NCBI GenBank assembly: GCA_023053545.1
Contig: JAKZAN010000005.1
Coordinates: 3,286,001-3,350,000, forward strand
Source: Lepidurus packardi
Lineage: Eukaryota; Arthropoda; Branchiopoda; Notostraca; Triopsidae
Direction of reading: 5' to 3'
Length of the DNA stretch: 64,000 nt
The position numbers and the translations under genes are program-made. Each line of letters starts with the position of its first letter. Within the stretch, counting starts at the first letter, position 1. Positions 36,834-49,972 of this stretch are shown here, in pieces. The notes beneath the pieces were generated by a model. The model saw only the letters and a program-made list of their open reading frames with translations, was not told where the DNA came from and made no database searches.

Positions 36834-39800
36834 ATGCTGGGCTCGAGCTCGATGGAAGACCCCTCGGGGCATCAGGAAACGAAGGCGCCCTGGGGCGGTA
36901 CCCGAAACACCACTTCGCTCTTTGCCCCGCAGCGAGGCGGCCTGGAGCGTGTTTTGGCTTGCGGGGCTGGCGTGGCAGCCATGTGTGCTCTAGGGGCTAC
37001 ACTATGTGCCCTTGCCGCCACCGCATGGGTGGATACATGGGAACCCCTGTGGCTTTCGAACCCACAAGACCTCAGCCCCTTCGTTGCTACCGGATATACG
37101 GGTTTTGCTGCCGGCCCCGTAGAAAAAGTTTCCCTCCTTGGCGAGCGGAACTCCAAATCCAAATATTCTACTCCGTTGGGTTTCGCTAGCTCTGACACGA
37201 CCCTCAGTAGTGATGTGCCCCTAACCAAGACAGACGACCCTAGTCCTGCTGCGATAAATAAAGATTCGCCCAATGAACCAGGGATGGCGAGCGGTAACAC
37301 CCGAGCTGATAGTGATGAAGACAGTTGGCTGAACTGGGCGGACTGGTTTTTGTCCCGTAACTCGAGCACGGTCGTAGGCAACATAAGTGACATCGTGTCC
37401 TATCGCTACGCCATCAGCGGCAAGTCAGCTGAATTGGACAAAACGGATCAAGCCTTCGGCAACAAGCGTGTCGATGGAAGGAATCAAGGGGAAATACGTC
37501 GTAAAAATCAGACTGCTGAAAACGCAGTTGCAACCGATAAAGGCAGCACATCCCCGGATGTTCCTCCCGGAAAACCATCTCATCCTGATGATGACGATGA
37601 AGACATGACCGACTATCGCTACATTTACCTCGATGACCAAGACGAGGAGACTGCTACTCAGGGCCATCAGGAATATCCACCGGGATACCAACAGAGCCAG
37701 TTCCAGTACCGACGACTGCAAGCGACCCTGGGGGATTGGCCCCGGACTCGCCGGCCTTATGTTACTGTCTTTTTCAAGACAGGACTCTGGCGAACCTGTC
37801 CTTTGTATTTGCACGGCAACCTTCAACCAAATTTCGGTAAGCGATTTGGATTTTTAGATATATTCTTTATATCTTCGCACAGCGAAATCACCATACGAAA
37901 TAAAATTAAAAGTTCTTACATTTGGGCTAAAAACTCCTCCATGTAAATTATCAACGACCCGAGGGATCTGGGGAGCAGTTTCCTAGGCAGTCAAATATAG
38001 TAGACCTGCTAAGAAATTTTTACTTGGCATACGTTCGCAGTAGGCTTTAATGGTAGCCTCGAACGAGGTATTTTGAGACGGTGCCTCAAAAGGCCAAAGC
38101 ATCAATGCACAACGAATGGAGTCATTCACTTCCTGCTACTTTATTATTGACTTTTCCCAGAAAGTGCTCTAGCATCTCCGCGAGTCTTACGACCAGCTCA
38201 CTTGCCCTCCCTCCCCATAAAGTAGCCACCGAAATTGAGAGAATGGAGGCAAATTTTGAAATAGCTTCAAAGTATCATTCCTAACGGCATTTTCATGCAT
38301 TTTACGAGCACGCCCGATGCCTAAGGGGTAAGAAAAAAAGGTAGGCTATTGTCTTGGACACAGAAAAGCTTATAAAGCTTTCCAGTCTTATCTTCCCCTC
38401 CCCCAAAAGAAGGTAAAATACAGAGCGAACGGACAATACCGCCGCCGGGGCTTTTTGGGGGTGGGGCTTCACTTGCCTCCCGGAAGATTACATGCTGGCC
38501 CGAAGGCAGCATGATAATAACGATGCGGGATGGACTTTAAGGGGGGGTTTTGTCTCCGCGTAACCAGGATTTTCTCCTTTGGCCTCCCGCTCTCCCCCAT
38601 CTTAGCTTTCCATCCACGGAGTTCCAGAGGACCCGGACGAAGGCAAAGGCGTACAAGTGGACAATAACCGTCCCTAGGAACGGGTCAACCTCATATGAGC
38701 TCGTAAAACTCCGAGCCACGATATATCCCAACGCTCTTGGGAACTTTCCAGTGGAAAGCTTCCGGAAGGCGAGCAAAACGAACAACACAAGCCAGCGGAT
38801 TCTTTGACGATTGATCCATCTTTCTTTCTTCTTCTCCGGAGCGCCAGTAGACACCACAGTTTCTCTCACTCCTACTTCAGTTCTTTTCGTTCGCTCAGTT
38901 CCAGCGAATATATCGATTTGCGTTCGCCTAGATCGCTAAAATCCGAAAGAGTAAGAAATTGATATATATTCTGCTGCCTGCTAAGAACAGCAAGAAGACG
39001 AAAAAGAATTGCCATTCTTTATCGGTCGCAGAGAACTATCCTTCCCATGACAGCTAACCTCCACTATCTTACCACTAACTCCAGCGATCCGACGAAGATG
39101 TTTCAGCTCGTAGCTCCACGTATCCTGCCGTGTGCACTTCTCGGTCAGATGAACAACCTGATGATACACAAGCTATAACCCCTTCGTCGAATCTTACATA
39201 TTTTTTTTACGTATGCGTCGTCGTGTTTTCGGGAGTAAAAAAAATTTAACAGTTGCGAGACGTCACTGACGGAAAACCTGAAGCAAGCACTCAAGGGCAC
39301 TGGCAACGTTATAATTGGCCCAGGAAGAATCAGCATAATTCCTTCCGCGTTCGCCCTGTAATGTGTAGCTTGTAAGTGGCTTGGAAACCTAGCAATGTCT
39401 AGATGTATTAGAGGATGCTACTCCGAAGTTCTACCAGACGCAGTCGAGGGGTGGAAGTAAGAGTTACGGTCACGCAACATAAGAACGGACCCAAGCGGCG
39501 TGACTTCTAACAACGTTATAGTTTCTGCTTCACTTTCAGGACCATGAATTATCGGCCGCTATCCAGGCAATATACGCTTTAAGCACTAGAGCCTAAGCGA
39601 TAAAGGAACGGACATATCTGTATACAGCTGAACGTCTACAAATCTTTCGTGTCCAGCCCAGACGTGTAGAGGGGCTGGATATATACGAAGGCCGGGCAGT
39701 GGTCAACAAATTACAAATAGCTCGACTTCCATAGCATCACATCCAAAGTAGGTGCTAGGCGTTACGAGTAAATTAATCCACGTCAAGCCATTAATATTCG

Positions 39801-42800
39801 CTTATATGCCCTCACCCCCTCCCCTTTTTTTTCGTTACGCTCTCCCCCCCCAGGATCCAGAACCTCTTCCGTTACGCCCTCCTGCAGCCCTGAAGAATTG
39901 CGTTCAATAATTTAGCTAAGTTACAGCAGGCCTTCGAGTCCCCCCCATCTCTTCCGTTTGAGTTTGCATGATAACTTAGTTTGTCGACAGTCATGACTTT
40001 TTCTACACTCTTTCATATGTCGCTTAGACTTGAATTTTTACAAACGACGTATTAAAAGAAACCCCTTTCAACAGCGACGCGAAAAAGTCGATAAATGGGA
40101 ACGCTGCTATACATACCGGCAGACAAAAACGGTAAACAAGCGATAGACGGGCGTCTTTGTAGGCGAAGTGTAAAGGCGTGGGGAAAAAACTAGAGAATAG
40201 AAAAAATGTCGAATGTGTCGCAACCATAGTCCCAGATTGAATGACAAGCCACAGATGCTAGTAGCCGCTTTTCTGGGAACGTCACAAGTTTAATTTAAAT
40301 CCCAGCAATTCTCATTCTTACTGTCACAGCAGGCGTAAAAAAACCGCATACTTTTGCTTGCTTCTAAACCCCTGTCAGAAGCAGCCAAGATTCAAAGAAT
40401 TGCAGACCTGTCGCGTTCAGTAATAAACGCTTTAGCTCTCTTCTCAATTTCCACATTTGCATACTTTTGCCCGCTAGAGCTTGAAACAAACAGTCTATTA
40501 AACTTTGACTTAAAAAAAATAAAAATAAACTTTTGGCTCGCTGATGAAGGGATAAGGGGCAAAACAGCTACACTAGTCTTGTTTTCGAGTAATTTGTGTT
40601 TAAAAAAAAAACAAAGAAAAAAATAAGACTTGGGCATGGCCATACGTTTCTGTCTCTGACATGGACACAAAAGCCGACATCACTAACAGCATCCGTGACA
40701 AAAACTGACACGAAATGTACATCCGACAGACATATGCACAAGATAACTTCCTTGACACGTACAGATCCAACGAACCCTATATAGCCCACCCTAAAGCCTG
40801 TTTAAGAACCCCGGCCAAGTACTAATGTATTCATTTGCAGGGGTGCGATTAGTCCGGATACGTGTCAATTGGGACGTGTTGGGGTATTTTTCTCGACAGA
40901 AATCAAATTTGAGTATGTGCCACGGAGAAGAAGAAGAAGAGGGTGGCTTCTTATGCACAGACTTTTGGCTTAAGGCTAAATGTAGTGTGTGTACACCGCT
41001 CGATTCGATTAAAGCGCCTTTTCTGAAAGTCAAGGAGCGTTCACGGGCGTCGTGTTTGCGCCCGGGAGGCCAAATCTATTTCCCAAGTTTCCTAATTAAC
41101 TTAGAAGCGGAATGTGAATACCAGTTCACGTTCAGGGACATTCGTACGCACTACCGTGCATATATGGGGATAAATAAATAGAAGAGCAACAAGCGGAAGA
41201 GATTAACCAACGATTACCGATTTGCTCTAGTACTAGTGCACCTCCCGCATGATAGAAACACTAACTTAAACTACGATCCAGAGCTCCCCTAACAGTTATT
41301 GGGTGACAAAAGTAATGTGTGTATGACTTGCGGGCTCCGCCACGTAGGAAGCGTTACCCGCATAGTGGGAACCGGCGCGTTCGGTCCCATTGCCAGGGGA
41401 TGGGCTCTCGACTGCGAAGCCGAGCCGAAACTTGGCTAAAGGCTCTAAGGCTCGGATCTCGGCCCGGCAGGACGGCGATCGCGTGATGGCGCGAAGAAAA
41501 CGCCGTTTTTAGTGATTGAGCTTGTAAATTAACCAAAGCACCTATAGACTTTTTTAAGCATTCAAAAGAAAGACAATGATGCCGCCCTATGAGATCAGGG
41601 ATCGATTTTCAATGCGCTCATAGGTAAAGTCGCTAGGGTGATTTAGAACATTCTCTTCACCTTACTCTAGAAACTCCTCAATTTATGCTAGACGTTTCTT
41701 GAATACCCGTGCTTAATTGCAACTGCCTTATCGTAGTTCTAAAGCACTAAGAGAAACGCAAAAGTTCTGGTTTATCTTTGGTTAGCTGCTCCCAGGCCCA
41801 TGCCCAAGTATAAAAACAATGCCATTGTGAGTTAAAAGTTGAGAGCCGACTGTATAATACCATTTTAGTACAAGCTGGGTTTATAACATAAATTGTTGCA
41901 TCCGGCGCCCTTTACACCCCTGAAAACCCATATAAGATTGCGACCTATAAATATCAAAACCCTTGCAAGTGTCCGTAGTTGTGCCACTACGATTGCGAGG
42001 AGGATTACACGCCGCGTAGCTATAAAAAACCCCTCACTGGTATACTTCTAGACCCTTGGAGATCCGTGAAAAATCTTAACCACACTAGAGATGGGATTAC
42101 GGCTCTACGGAGTATCTGATACGACCTATATATAGACCCCTCGATACCTAGCAAACAACTAGGAGCAGTAACTTTTGCTAAGGCATGTTTGGTTTCCCTT
42201 TGCGCCTTGATTTTCACTCAATCACACCCCTCCCTTTCCCCCGTCTCGACATGTATATAAAGAGCTACCTTACAGCAATGTGCTATAAAAAAAGGCGTGT
42301 TTTTCCTGGATTAGAGATTTCAAGACAGGTGGATCTTCATATATAAAAAGCATTGATCTCTCGCAAAGCCTGGGGGACTTTGCTCTAGCCGACTTGATTA
42401 GATAGCAGCAAGAAGTACCCCGCCGATTGTGTTCATATTTTCCCTCCTCCTCCTCCTGGTTTAGGCCGCTTAAGGTCTTTTTTAGGAGGTAAGAGATAAA
42501 AAGAAGTGGAAGAGAAACAAACAAACACAAGCAATCCAGTACTAGAGGAATCCCTTAAGGCAGGGGTTGGTTGAGCTACCGCAAGCAACGGAGAAGAGGG
42601 TTGTGGGGAAAAAGGAAGAGAACCTGAAATTTTTGCCTAGAAGTAGAACTGGACAAACCAACCATTTTTTTGTATTTTATTTCATTTTTTTGTTAGACCC
42701 TCTAGTGCTACACTACAAAACAGCCTTTGATTCCTGGGTCCTGCCAGGCAAAGGAAGCCGAGACTACCAGAATTTCTCTTTTGTTTCCACATGGATTACT

Positions 42801-45800
42801 TGTATCCATTTTTAGAGCAATAACCATAACTACCCGGTAAGCTAATCTTGTACAGACGCTAGACCCTTTTATCCCTGCGGGGGTTTATGCTTGTATAAAT
42901 GCTCCATTGCGAAGTCGGGCCATTTTGCCTATTGAGCAGCTCCAAGGTTACTCAAATTTCTTATCAGCCAGATGTGGTAATAACAGGAGGAAGGAAATAA
43001 AAAAACATAACAGCTTGATTGAGCTCATTCGTCACTGCACGTGCCAAGTGCAATTTCATTGCTGGGCGCCAAAAAGGCATTTATAAAAGATCCCTTGCCC
43101 CTCAAGAACTCAATATTAAGAAAGCAGCAGTAACAGCAATGGGAAAAAAGCCAAAGAGAAAAATATTAACAGCCTGGATTTGAGCCTCCTCCAATGTCTT
43201 TGACTTATAAAAGAAAAAGAAAAAACTGGATATTACGTTTAGGGCTACAGGCAAAAAAACATAAAAGAAAACTAAAGAAATAAATCTTCGCGGTTGGTAT
43301 AATCTTAGTATCGAACCCGGACACCATGTTTGCGTTTGACTATCTGGGCGAGCTATTGGACGAGAAACATCCACATCGCATCAGTTTGAGGCTTTACAGG
43401 GGGAAAAATTACGAGACATATATGTGATGATCGTGCTCAAGCAAGCTTGTAAGACGGCCGAGTCAAAATGCTATATAACGCTCCATTATCCCAATCTGTG
43501 GTTCATATGAAACGAAAATAAGCTAAGATTACGGGCTATCGAGAGAAAGAGTGAAAGACGGTTCTTCTTACAAAGCCTGTATCAAGCGAAGTTTCCGGTC
43601 GGCATTGATACGCAACGACATATTTATAGCAGCCTTCGACTCCACCCTCCTCTTGGAAAGTCAACAATATATTAGATATACCCTAGGCTCCTAGATATAC
43701 ATTTGATCTGCTTTGTCCGAAAGCCAGTACGTAACCCCCTAAAGGTTAGTCTTGTGGCCTTTCAATCCGTCAGCGTCACCCTAATGATGCCACTAGGCGA
43801 AAAGAATCTTATTAACATAACTACTTTTTTTCATTCAATACACTTGATATAGTTGACATTCATAAATCATAAAGTAACGACAGAAATAGGGCGTCATAAA
43901 CAAGAGTTTCGGAGTTCCTTAGACTTCTAACATGCACGTAATTACTGGGTTTTCATGAAAAGGAGCCGAGCCTGCTATTTAAGGCCAGAGATATATGGTT
44001 TCCCGAGTCCAACTTTTTTTAATCAGGAATGGAATCTTGTTACTCTGTAATTCAAGAATACGTGGAACTAGGTCATTCAGAATAATCTATGCGCTCCCTA
44101 CAAAACAAAATATCTAATAAACGTATTTTTATTTCTTCTCTTCCACACATTATGGTATTGGCATCAGTGTTACCCGGATTGCCTTGTAGTAGTTTGGGAT
44201 ACTTTTCGTGGATGCCACTTACTAGTGACGCCCTCCAACTCGGGGGACCTATCGAGTTCACCCCCGAATTTCTCAACAAGCTCAGGTAAAATAAAAAATA
44301 AGAAAGAAGATTAACCAATGCAAAGGTGTGGCAATTCCCCGAAGAGGCCCACGTTGACAGGCTTTTTGGAGAACGAGGAGAGCTATTGACCAAACCAGTT
44401 TGGAAGACAATGTCTTTTTAATTAAAAGCTCTTCACGACTGTAGCATTTCCAGCTCAACCAAACAAATAAACAAAACATACAGACACTGCCACAATAGGT
44501 TTATAATAACAACATAATCGTCGATTTTTTTTCTACACAGGTACTCTACGCCCTTTCTACTCCTGGGAGCGGTTGTGGCGTTAGCGTCCATTGTTGTGGC
44601 CATTGCTAGCCCATGCTGCCAGATGGACCGAGCTCTCCTCTGCAGTTCGTTGCATATCTTGTCAGGTTGAACATCCTTTTGCATTATTACTTATAGCAAA
44701 AGATAAAAACTATTATATGCGTGCAGTTCTGAAGCTCAGGGCGCTATAACTTTATTGTTCTGCAGGTCTGTCCCTGGGATGTGGCCTGGTTATATTCGTT
44801 TCTGTCCTACACGGCGAATTCCACGAACCTTTGCTTGCGGCTACCCGACTTAGGACGGCCAGGGGCAACTTTTGGGATCCTCCAACCTACACTAACACTG
44901 TTCTCCCTTTGAGTGGTCCCTCTTTTCGCTACGGCTGGGCTTTTTACGCGGCAGTGGCAGCGTTCATGAATGCAGAGTTAGCTGCAGCATTATACATCAT
45001 TCTACACGCTCGTACTTTCGGTGTGCAGTTACGCAAACTTGGGGTGGTACAACGCCGCCTTCTGACAAACGACCGAGAATATGACTACGAGCTCTTGCCT
45101 TTCGACACTTCCTTTGACACGCCACTACACGGGAAAAGCCCTAGCAAGCGAAACGCTATCGTAGGTGCCGTCAGTGGTATCGTGGGCGTGCGTCGTCCTC
45201 TCAAAGACTTCCATCATTCTCAAGTTTTACAGCCCGACCACCTGACCACGTGTTCACAAAGCAGTCGGCTGACTTTAGTACAAGAGTCTATTCCAAGTGT
45301 GAGTGTTCCCATTAGTCCCATAACTGGAACCACAACGATAGTACAGGACAGTTGCTGGCCGATGCCAGACATGCGAAAACCTCCTTCGCTGCAAAGTTTC
45401 CGTGGTGGTCAACAACAAATCCCAACACCTAATAGCGACCGAGGTAGTGGTTCGGAACACCAGCTCGGAAATTACGACCCGGACATCTTACCTTTCGCAA
45501 CCCCTTTACCTAAACCGCCTAGCGATTTCCGGGATCAGTCCCCAGGGTCGCCTACGGCTATTACCAACAGCAACAGCCATACCACGGCCGTCCAAATCGA
45601 GGTTACGACGATGGAGCAACCAAAACAGTATCTAGCTTCATTCCACAATACGCACCATTTCCATTCCCATACGCTCAAACCGAACAAACCCAACTCTCAG
45701 AGTCCCGTATCTGCTCATAACAGTAAGGACCCGTGTACTTGCCATATGCAGTACAGCTCATTACCCCGACACCATCATCACTTAACGCTGAAACCACAGT

Positions 45801-46018
45801 CACAACACTTGCTGCGAACCTGGGTCGATTCCGCCGGCCTTGAGACAGAAAGCGACTCGAGTAGCGTATCCACAAGTTTTATAAGTAACAGTATATCACA
45901 CCCTATTCGACCTCAACCGCCTAATCATTCTCAACCTGCTCCCCCTCGACGTAAATCCGTTAGTATTAATCGTTACGCCACTATTGAGGTTTTTGATACG
46001 CAGCCATCACATTCGTGA
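36834..46018 (+). CDS. Stargazin/TARP (CACNG)-like tetraspan membrane protein with giant extracellular loop
   Basis: Claudin-superfamily four-TM protein resembling the calcium-channel gamma/TARP group, whose members modulate glutamate receptors or calcium channels. Exons: 36834-37836, 44168-44285, 44541-44665, 44766-46018; phases 1, 2 and 1 are all consistent, giving about 832 residues (human TARPs are about 320-425). TM1 is Ala-rich near residues 40-62. A loop of about 300 residues follows, with acidic and Ser/Asp-rich stretches, ending in the family signature GLWRTCPLYLHG and a downstream Cys. TM2 starts RYSTPFLLLG, TM3 is LSLGCGLVIFVSVLHGEF, TM4 begins with the gamma-subunit motif FRYGWAFY. 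The cytosolic tail of about 330 residues is rich in Pro, His, Ser and Gln. TARPs usually end in a TTPV PDZ ligand; here the end is QPSHS. It is divergent from the GluN2-like gene. CACNG-like is the best match, but other claudin-fold families cannot be excluded by eye. Confidence 0.8.
37837..44167 (+). other. Intron 1 of the TARP-like gene
   Basis: 6.3 kb with no recognised nested gene. It includes pyrimidine tracts near 39820 and 39845, a GC-rich patch at about 41341-41520, and ORFs up to 118 codons (40825-41181) without domain signatures. An unseen small exon is not needed, since phase 1 to phase 1 joins exons 1 and 2 cleanly. Confidence 0.6.
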
Positions 46019-47176
46019 ATTAGAAGGAAAAAAATATTTGTATGTTCGTTTTTGGCGGACAAGTTTCAAGTAGGTTGGGACATAAAATTCCAGCAGGTCT
46101 GCAACCTCGGCATGAAAACTTTGTATTCTGTAACGCACGAAGGCGAAAATAGATATCGACGTTCCTATCCAAGTGTTCTCCATTGTTTAACTCCGCAGAT
46201 AAGCCATAAACCATGCTTTTAGTGTTATTTCACTGCAGCAACTATTCTAGAAAGTAATTTTCCGTAGAATTTACGAACAATAGATCACCGGGTAAGACGA
46301 TATCAAATGAAGTATGTTTGTTACCTTTCAAAGATAAACTTGAAAGGATGCGATATGAAAACCACCGACGTGAAGGCAACTACGTTAGAAAGAAGAAACT
46401 AAGTCTGCACTTTCCATGACGACCAAAACAATTTATTTGGTCGAAACCTTACTTGATGTCTCCCCTAGCTTTGACTTGGGATCCCGTGGCCGTCGTTATT
46501 GCGGTGAATAAAGAAAGGAGTCCTGGATATTGCCCAGTTGGGAGTCAAAATAATGATTGAAAGCACATAATTCTTCTTGGATCAATAAAAAAATATAAGA
46601 GGACCTACTCTCAACGTAGCTGCTATGAAGCGTAACATGATGAGACAGAAAAGGGCAAAAGAAACGCACGAAACCGATCCTTTGAAGTGGAGTTAGCCGA
46701 AGCTAACCACAGAAATTTTAAAATTGAAACGGCCTTACCTGAACTCCCACGACGAGATGAGAGTGCCACGGGAAGGGACCCCACCGCGTACAATAGCTAG
46801 GACATCAGATGTTTGCCAAACCTAAGAAGAGATAAACGCCAAATTAAGCACACAAAAACAGAGATGAACCGCACCGTCTCCTCGCAACGGATAACGGCAT
46901 AATCAAGCAAAGTGTAACATGAAAACCAAAGAAGCACAAGCATAAAACCTTCCCTACCCGTTAAGATTACGTTCCGCTGTCTGAATGTCCTAATTCAACC
47001 TACGCTAGAGAACTTTGACTGATCTAAGGCCCCTGAATACTAGTAAGTGAGGTCAAGTCTGAAAGGGTAAATATCTATTCACGCTGTACATCGAGCAAGC
47101 ACTGCCAGCACGCCTAACGTCGTTTGGCTTCTGTTAGTTTTCATCTTTTCGGACTAAATTTTCCCCGGCAAGCCTA
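46019..47176. other. Convergent intergenic spacer
   Basis: Lies between the 3' ends of the TARP-like gene (plus) and NDUFB10 (minus). It should hold both 3' untranslated regions. No ORF of note. Confidence 0.6.
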
Positions 47177-48624
47177 TCAATGAGCAGCAACAGCTTCGGC
47201 GTCTTTCATACCAGAACCTACGGGTCCATGACGGCGTTCCCAGATCATGCGGTGCTTCTGTTTCATGTACGCTTCAGTCACGGTGCTCAGAGCACCCAAA
47301 TCGCCATCTAGATAAAAGCAATAAGGGAAACCCTATTAATTTGAATCCTTTATTAGCCAGAATAAAAAGAAAGCAATCTTAGTATAACTAGCCACCAAAA
47401 ACCTATACGTTACGGATTGGACGTGCTGAAACATATAATTGCATTAAGGCAACCTTTTGCCGCTTCTTATGCTCAAACAAAAAGTCATACTGCTTCCATG
47501 AAAAGTTGTGCTGGGTTCTTATAAATAACTTATTACTTATAAAAGGCAAGCTTCAGTATGTTTTCAAGAATATGAGCTTTTACCTCGTATTCCAGAAACA
47601 ATGGAAAATGAAATGTTACTTTTACTATAATAATCCTTTTACTGCAAAATATGTGGACCAAGATTGCGTACGAGTCCACGCGGAAAACAGTCTTCCGCTT
47701 CGACTTCAAGTTGTTACACTACTTAAAAACAAAACAATCCCTCTTATTTTTAACAATTTTCCCTGAAAATAAAGCCCCTTAAGGTATTCAAGTTTTTAAC
47801 AATGTCAATATGAGAATTTGCGCAACCTGATAGTCTGTGCCACTTTGGTAAAGAAGTGCACAACTAAAAAACAAAAGAACTTGGCAAAGATTCTGTTGCA
47901 AAAGTAGTCTACGTTCCGTATGAAACTATGCTGTTAAAGGATGCTTTTGTTTACAAGATGTCAGATACAGCAGCGGCGCAACGAATACAAAACGAATTAG
48001 GAATAGCTGTCAGTGCGGCGGAAATCCTCCCAGCAGTTCAGCCCTATTACTATTATAACGCGTGACCATAAACGAACGGCATAAAAAGGAAATTACGAAA
48101 ACCGACACAACTCGAAGTTGTGACGTGAAATATATACTTACATTTCATGAACCAATTCCCTGACGCTTCTTTGTACTGATCAACCAAATGTGCACACTTC
48201 TCCAGATGATCCGGCGCCTCATAAATTGAGCAGTCATGAACCCTTTTACGCAACAGCTGCAAAATGTTGTTTTCAACAAGTCTTCATAAAAAATACCAAT
48301 AAACATCTTTTTCTAAACAACAGAAGGATTATACTTGTCTCGATGGAATTGATCTTGAGCTTCTACGTAGCACACTATATCATCATAGTAGCACTGATCA
48401 ATCGTAGGCACTCGGCGAAAGTTTTCATGGTACCAGGTCGTCTTGGGACGATTGGAAGCGACAACCCTTTCTGTGGAACAGAGACAGGATTAAACTACAC
48501 CACGCGAGATTAAAGCTTTAAGATTACCTCTGAACCAAGTCACCGGGGTGTCCACGGCATTATACACAGAATTAATGAAAGCTTCAAAAGTATTTCGAGG
48601 TGGAATATTACCAGAAGAATCCAT
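47177..48624 (-). CDS. NDUFB10: NADH:ubiquinone oxidoreductase subunit B10 (complex I PDSW subunit)
   Basis: Accessory subunit of mitochondrial respiratory complex I, on the intermembrane-space side of the membrane arm. Four exons: 48624-48528, 48470-48335, 48281-48142 and 47307-47177, phases 1, 2, 1; 167 residues (human 172). Motifs match the family in order: DTPVTWFR near residue 25, YHENFRRVPTIDQC, then YYDDIVCY (Cys-X6-Cys), a second pair DCSIYEAPDHLEKC, and a C-terminal YGDLGALSTV-EAYMKQKHRM resembling the human tail. The four cysteines are those oxidised during intermembrane-space import in the family. The exon 3 acceptor (TTTATGAAG) was chosen because it alone restores the frame and the homologous segment. 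Divergent from ICT1, 1.35 kb away. Confidence 0.93.
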
Positions 48625-49541
48625 TTTTTTCCTACCTCAAAAACCAGCAACACCAAAAGACGTGCTAACCAACAGGGGAAAAAATTATGTTTACTATCAA
48701 GCATTCTTTTTTAGGCTTTAGAACGCACCGAGTACAGATACGACGATAAACGGTAATTATTAACACGACTTACCTTTAAAGTATAGCACAAGAAAAAGGG
48801 ATTTTGTTCCCTAAACAGCCGTGGAAAGGATGTTGATATGATGAGTGTTTCGCGGCTTCGCCACTTCATTGCATGGCCGTGAAATTGTCGCTACTATGCA
48901 GGGTGCAATTCCGGAATGCGGCTTTCATTCGGGTTGGGTATTTGACTGCCAGTCAAGGGCTCGAGGCGTCCCATTTCGAACTTGGTCCAAACCCATCGTT
49001 CTATTGCAAACTTGACAGAAATCTAACATTTGAAAAAGTCTACCAAGAATTCGATAATTTAAAAACTTAACCATTACGAAAAACTTTAAGCTCAAATAAT
49101 TTAAAGTTTTGTTTAATCATCAACATGCTATATAATTTAAAATCCTAATCTGTATGAAAATAATAAACCTTGTAAGTATTACCAACCCTAGTTAAGAACC
49201 TCCAGGATGAATTTCAAATAAAATTCTGCTTTGTAAAACAAGAACGTTCGTTCGCAGTCGCAATGTGCATAGTGTGTCGTCCTTGATGTTTGTAACCTTC
49301 ACTCGGACATTTTATGAACGAGCAAACGTTTTACAACTTTACGAAAATGTAACCAATATAAAGTATTACAATGAACTTCGATGGTTTGAAGAAAACGAAT
49401 GTAAACGAAAATGCCGTTTGGAATAGTCTAAAATTTAGTCTAAGATTTCGACTAAATCAATGAGTTGGACTTGGACCAAGTTGGATTTGAGTCGACTCGA
49501 TTTAGGATCCATTGGGTTTCTGGAACCAGTTGGTAAGGGGC

Positions 49542-49581
49542 GACTTGGCTGAACATCATTTGACTTGGCTGAACATCATTT
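49542..49581 (+). repeat. 20-bp perfect tandem duplication
   Basis: GACTTGGCTGAACATCATTT occurs twice in direct succession immediately before the target-site duplication of the hAT MITE. Confidence 0.9.
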
Positions 49582-49589
49582 GGCTAGCG

Positions 49590-49792
49590 CAGCGGTTCTC
49601 AAACTATGCGCCGCGGTAGGTTTGCAGGGGCGGCGCGAAAGATTCCTACCCTGTAATTGCATATTTGCAACAATTATATAGCCCTATGTTCTAAGGGACG
49701 CCGCGCGAGTTGTGAATATGTTCCGAGGGTCACCGCGGCGAATTAGGGGATACTTTTAGTGCGCCGCGAACGAAAAAAATTGAGAACCCCTG
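49590..49792. mobile_element. hAT-type MITE, copy 2, with perfect 8-bp target duplication
   Basis: 203 bp bounded by CAGCGGTTCTCAAA on the left and TTGAGAACCCCTG on the right, the hAT/Charlie-type terminus. The 8-mer GGCTAGCG lies directly before (49582-49589) and after (49793-49800), the target duplication length of hAT elements. Non-coding interior. It lies 180 bp upstream of the ICT1 start codon, inside the NDUFB10-ICT1 divergent promoter region. A second copy is at 27952-28142. Confidence 0.92.
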
Positions 49793-49972
49793 GGCTAGCG
49801 CATCGACCGTGGAGCCTGCTTCTCGTCAGCGGTTGAGGCTGGCGAGTAATTCATCAGGCTCCGCCTTCGACTGGTTCGTCTGACTTTTCAGGTTTTACGA
49901 ACTGTTCCTTACCGTTACAAACGTGGTTGAGTGTAAACATTGCCAAAAGGGAACAAAAAAATCACAGTGAAA

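Noticed and set aside
36872-37393. 173-codon minus-strand ORF
   Set aside because: Antisense shadow of the first exon of the TARP-like gene, whose plus frame carries the family signature and correct splice phase.
40825-41181. 118-codon ORF in intron 1 of the TARP-like gene
   Set aside because: Contains a short Glu run and cysteines but no recognisable family, and no flanking splice or transcript signals.
43305-43330. GGTTCGAT motif on the minus strand suggesting a tRNA
   Set aside because: No T-stem pairing and no acceptor stem.
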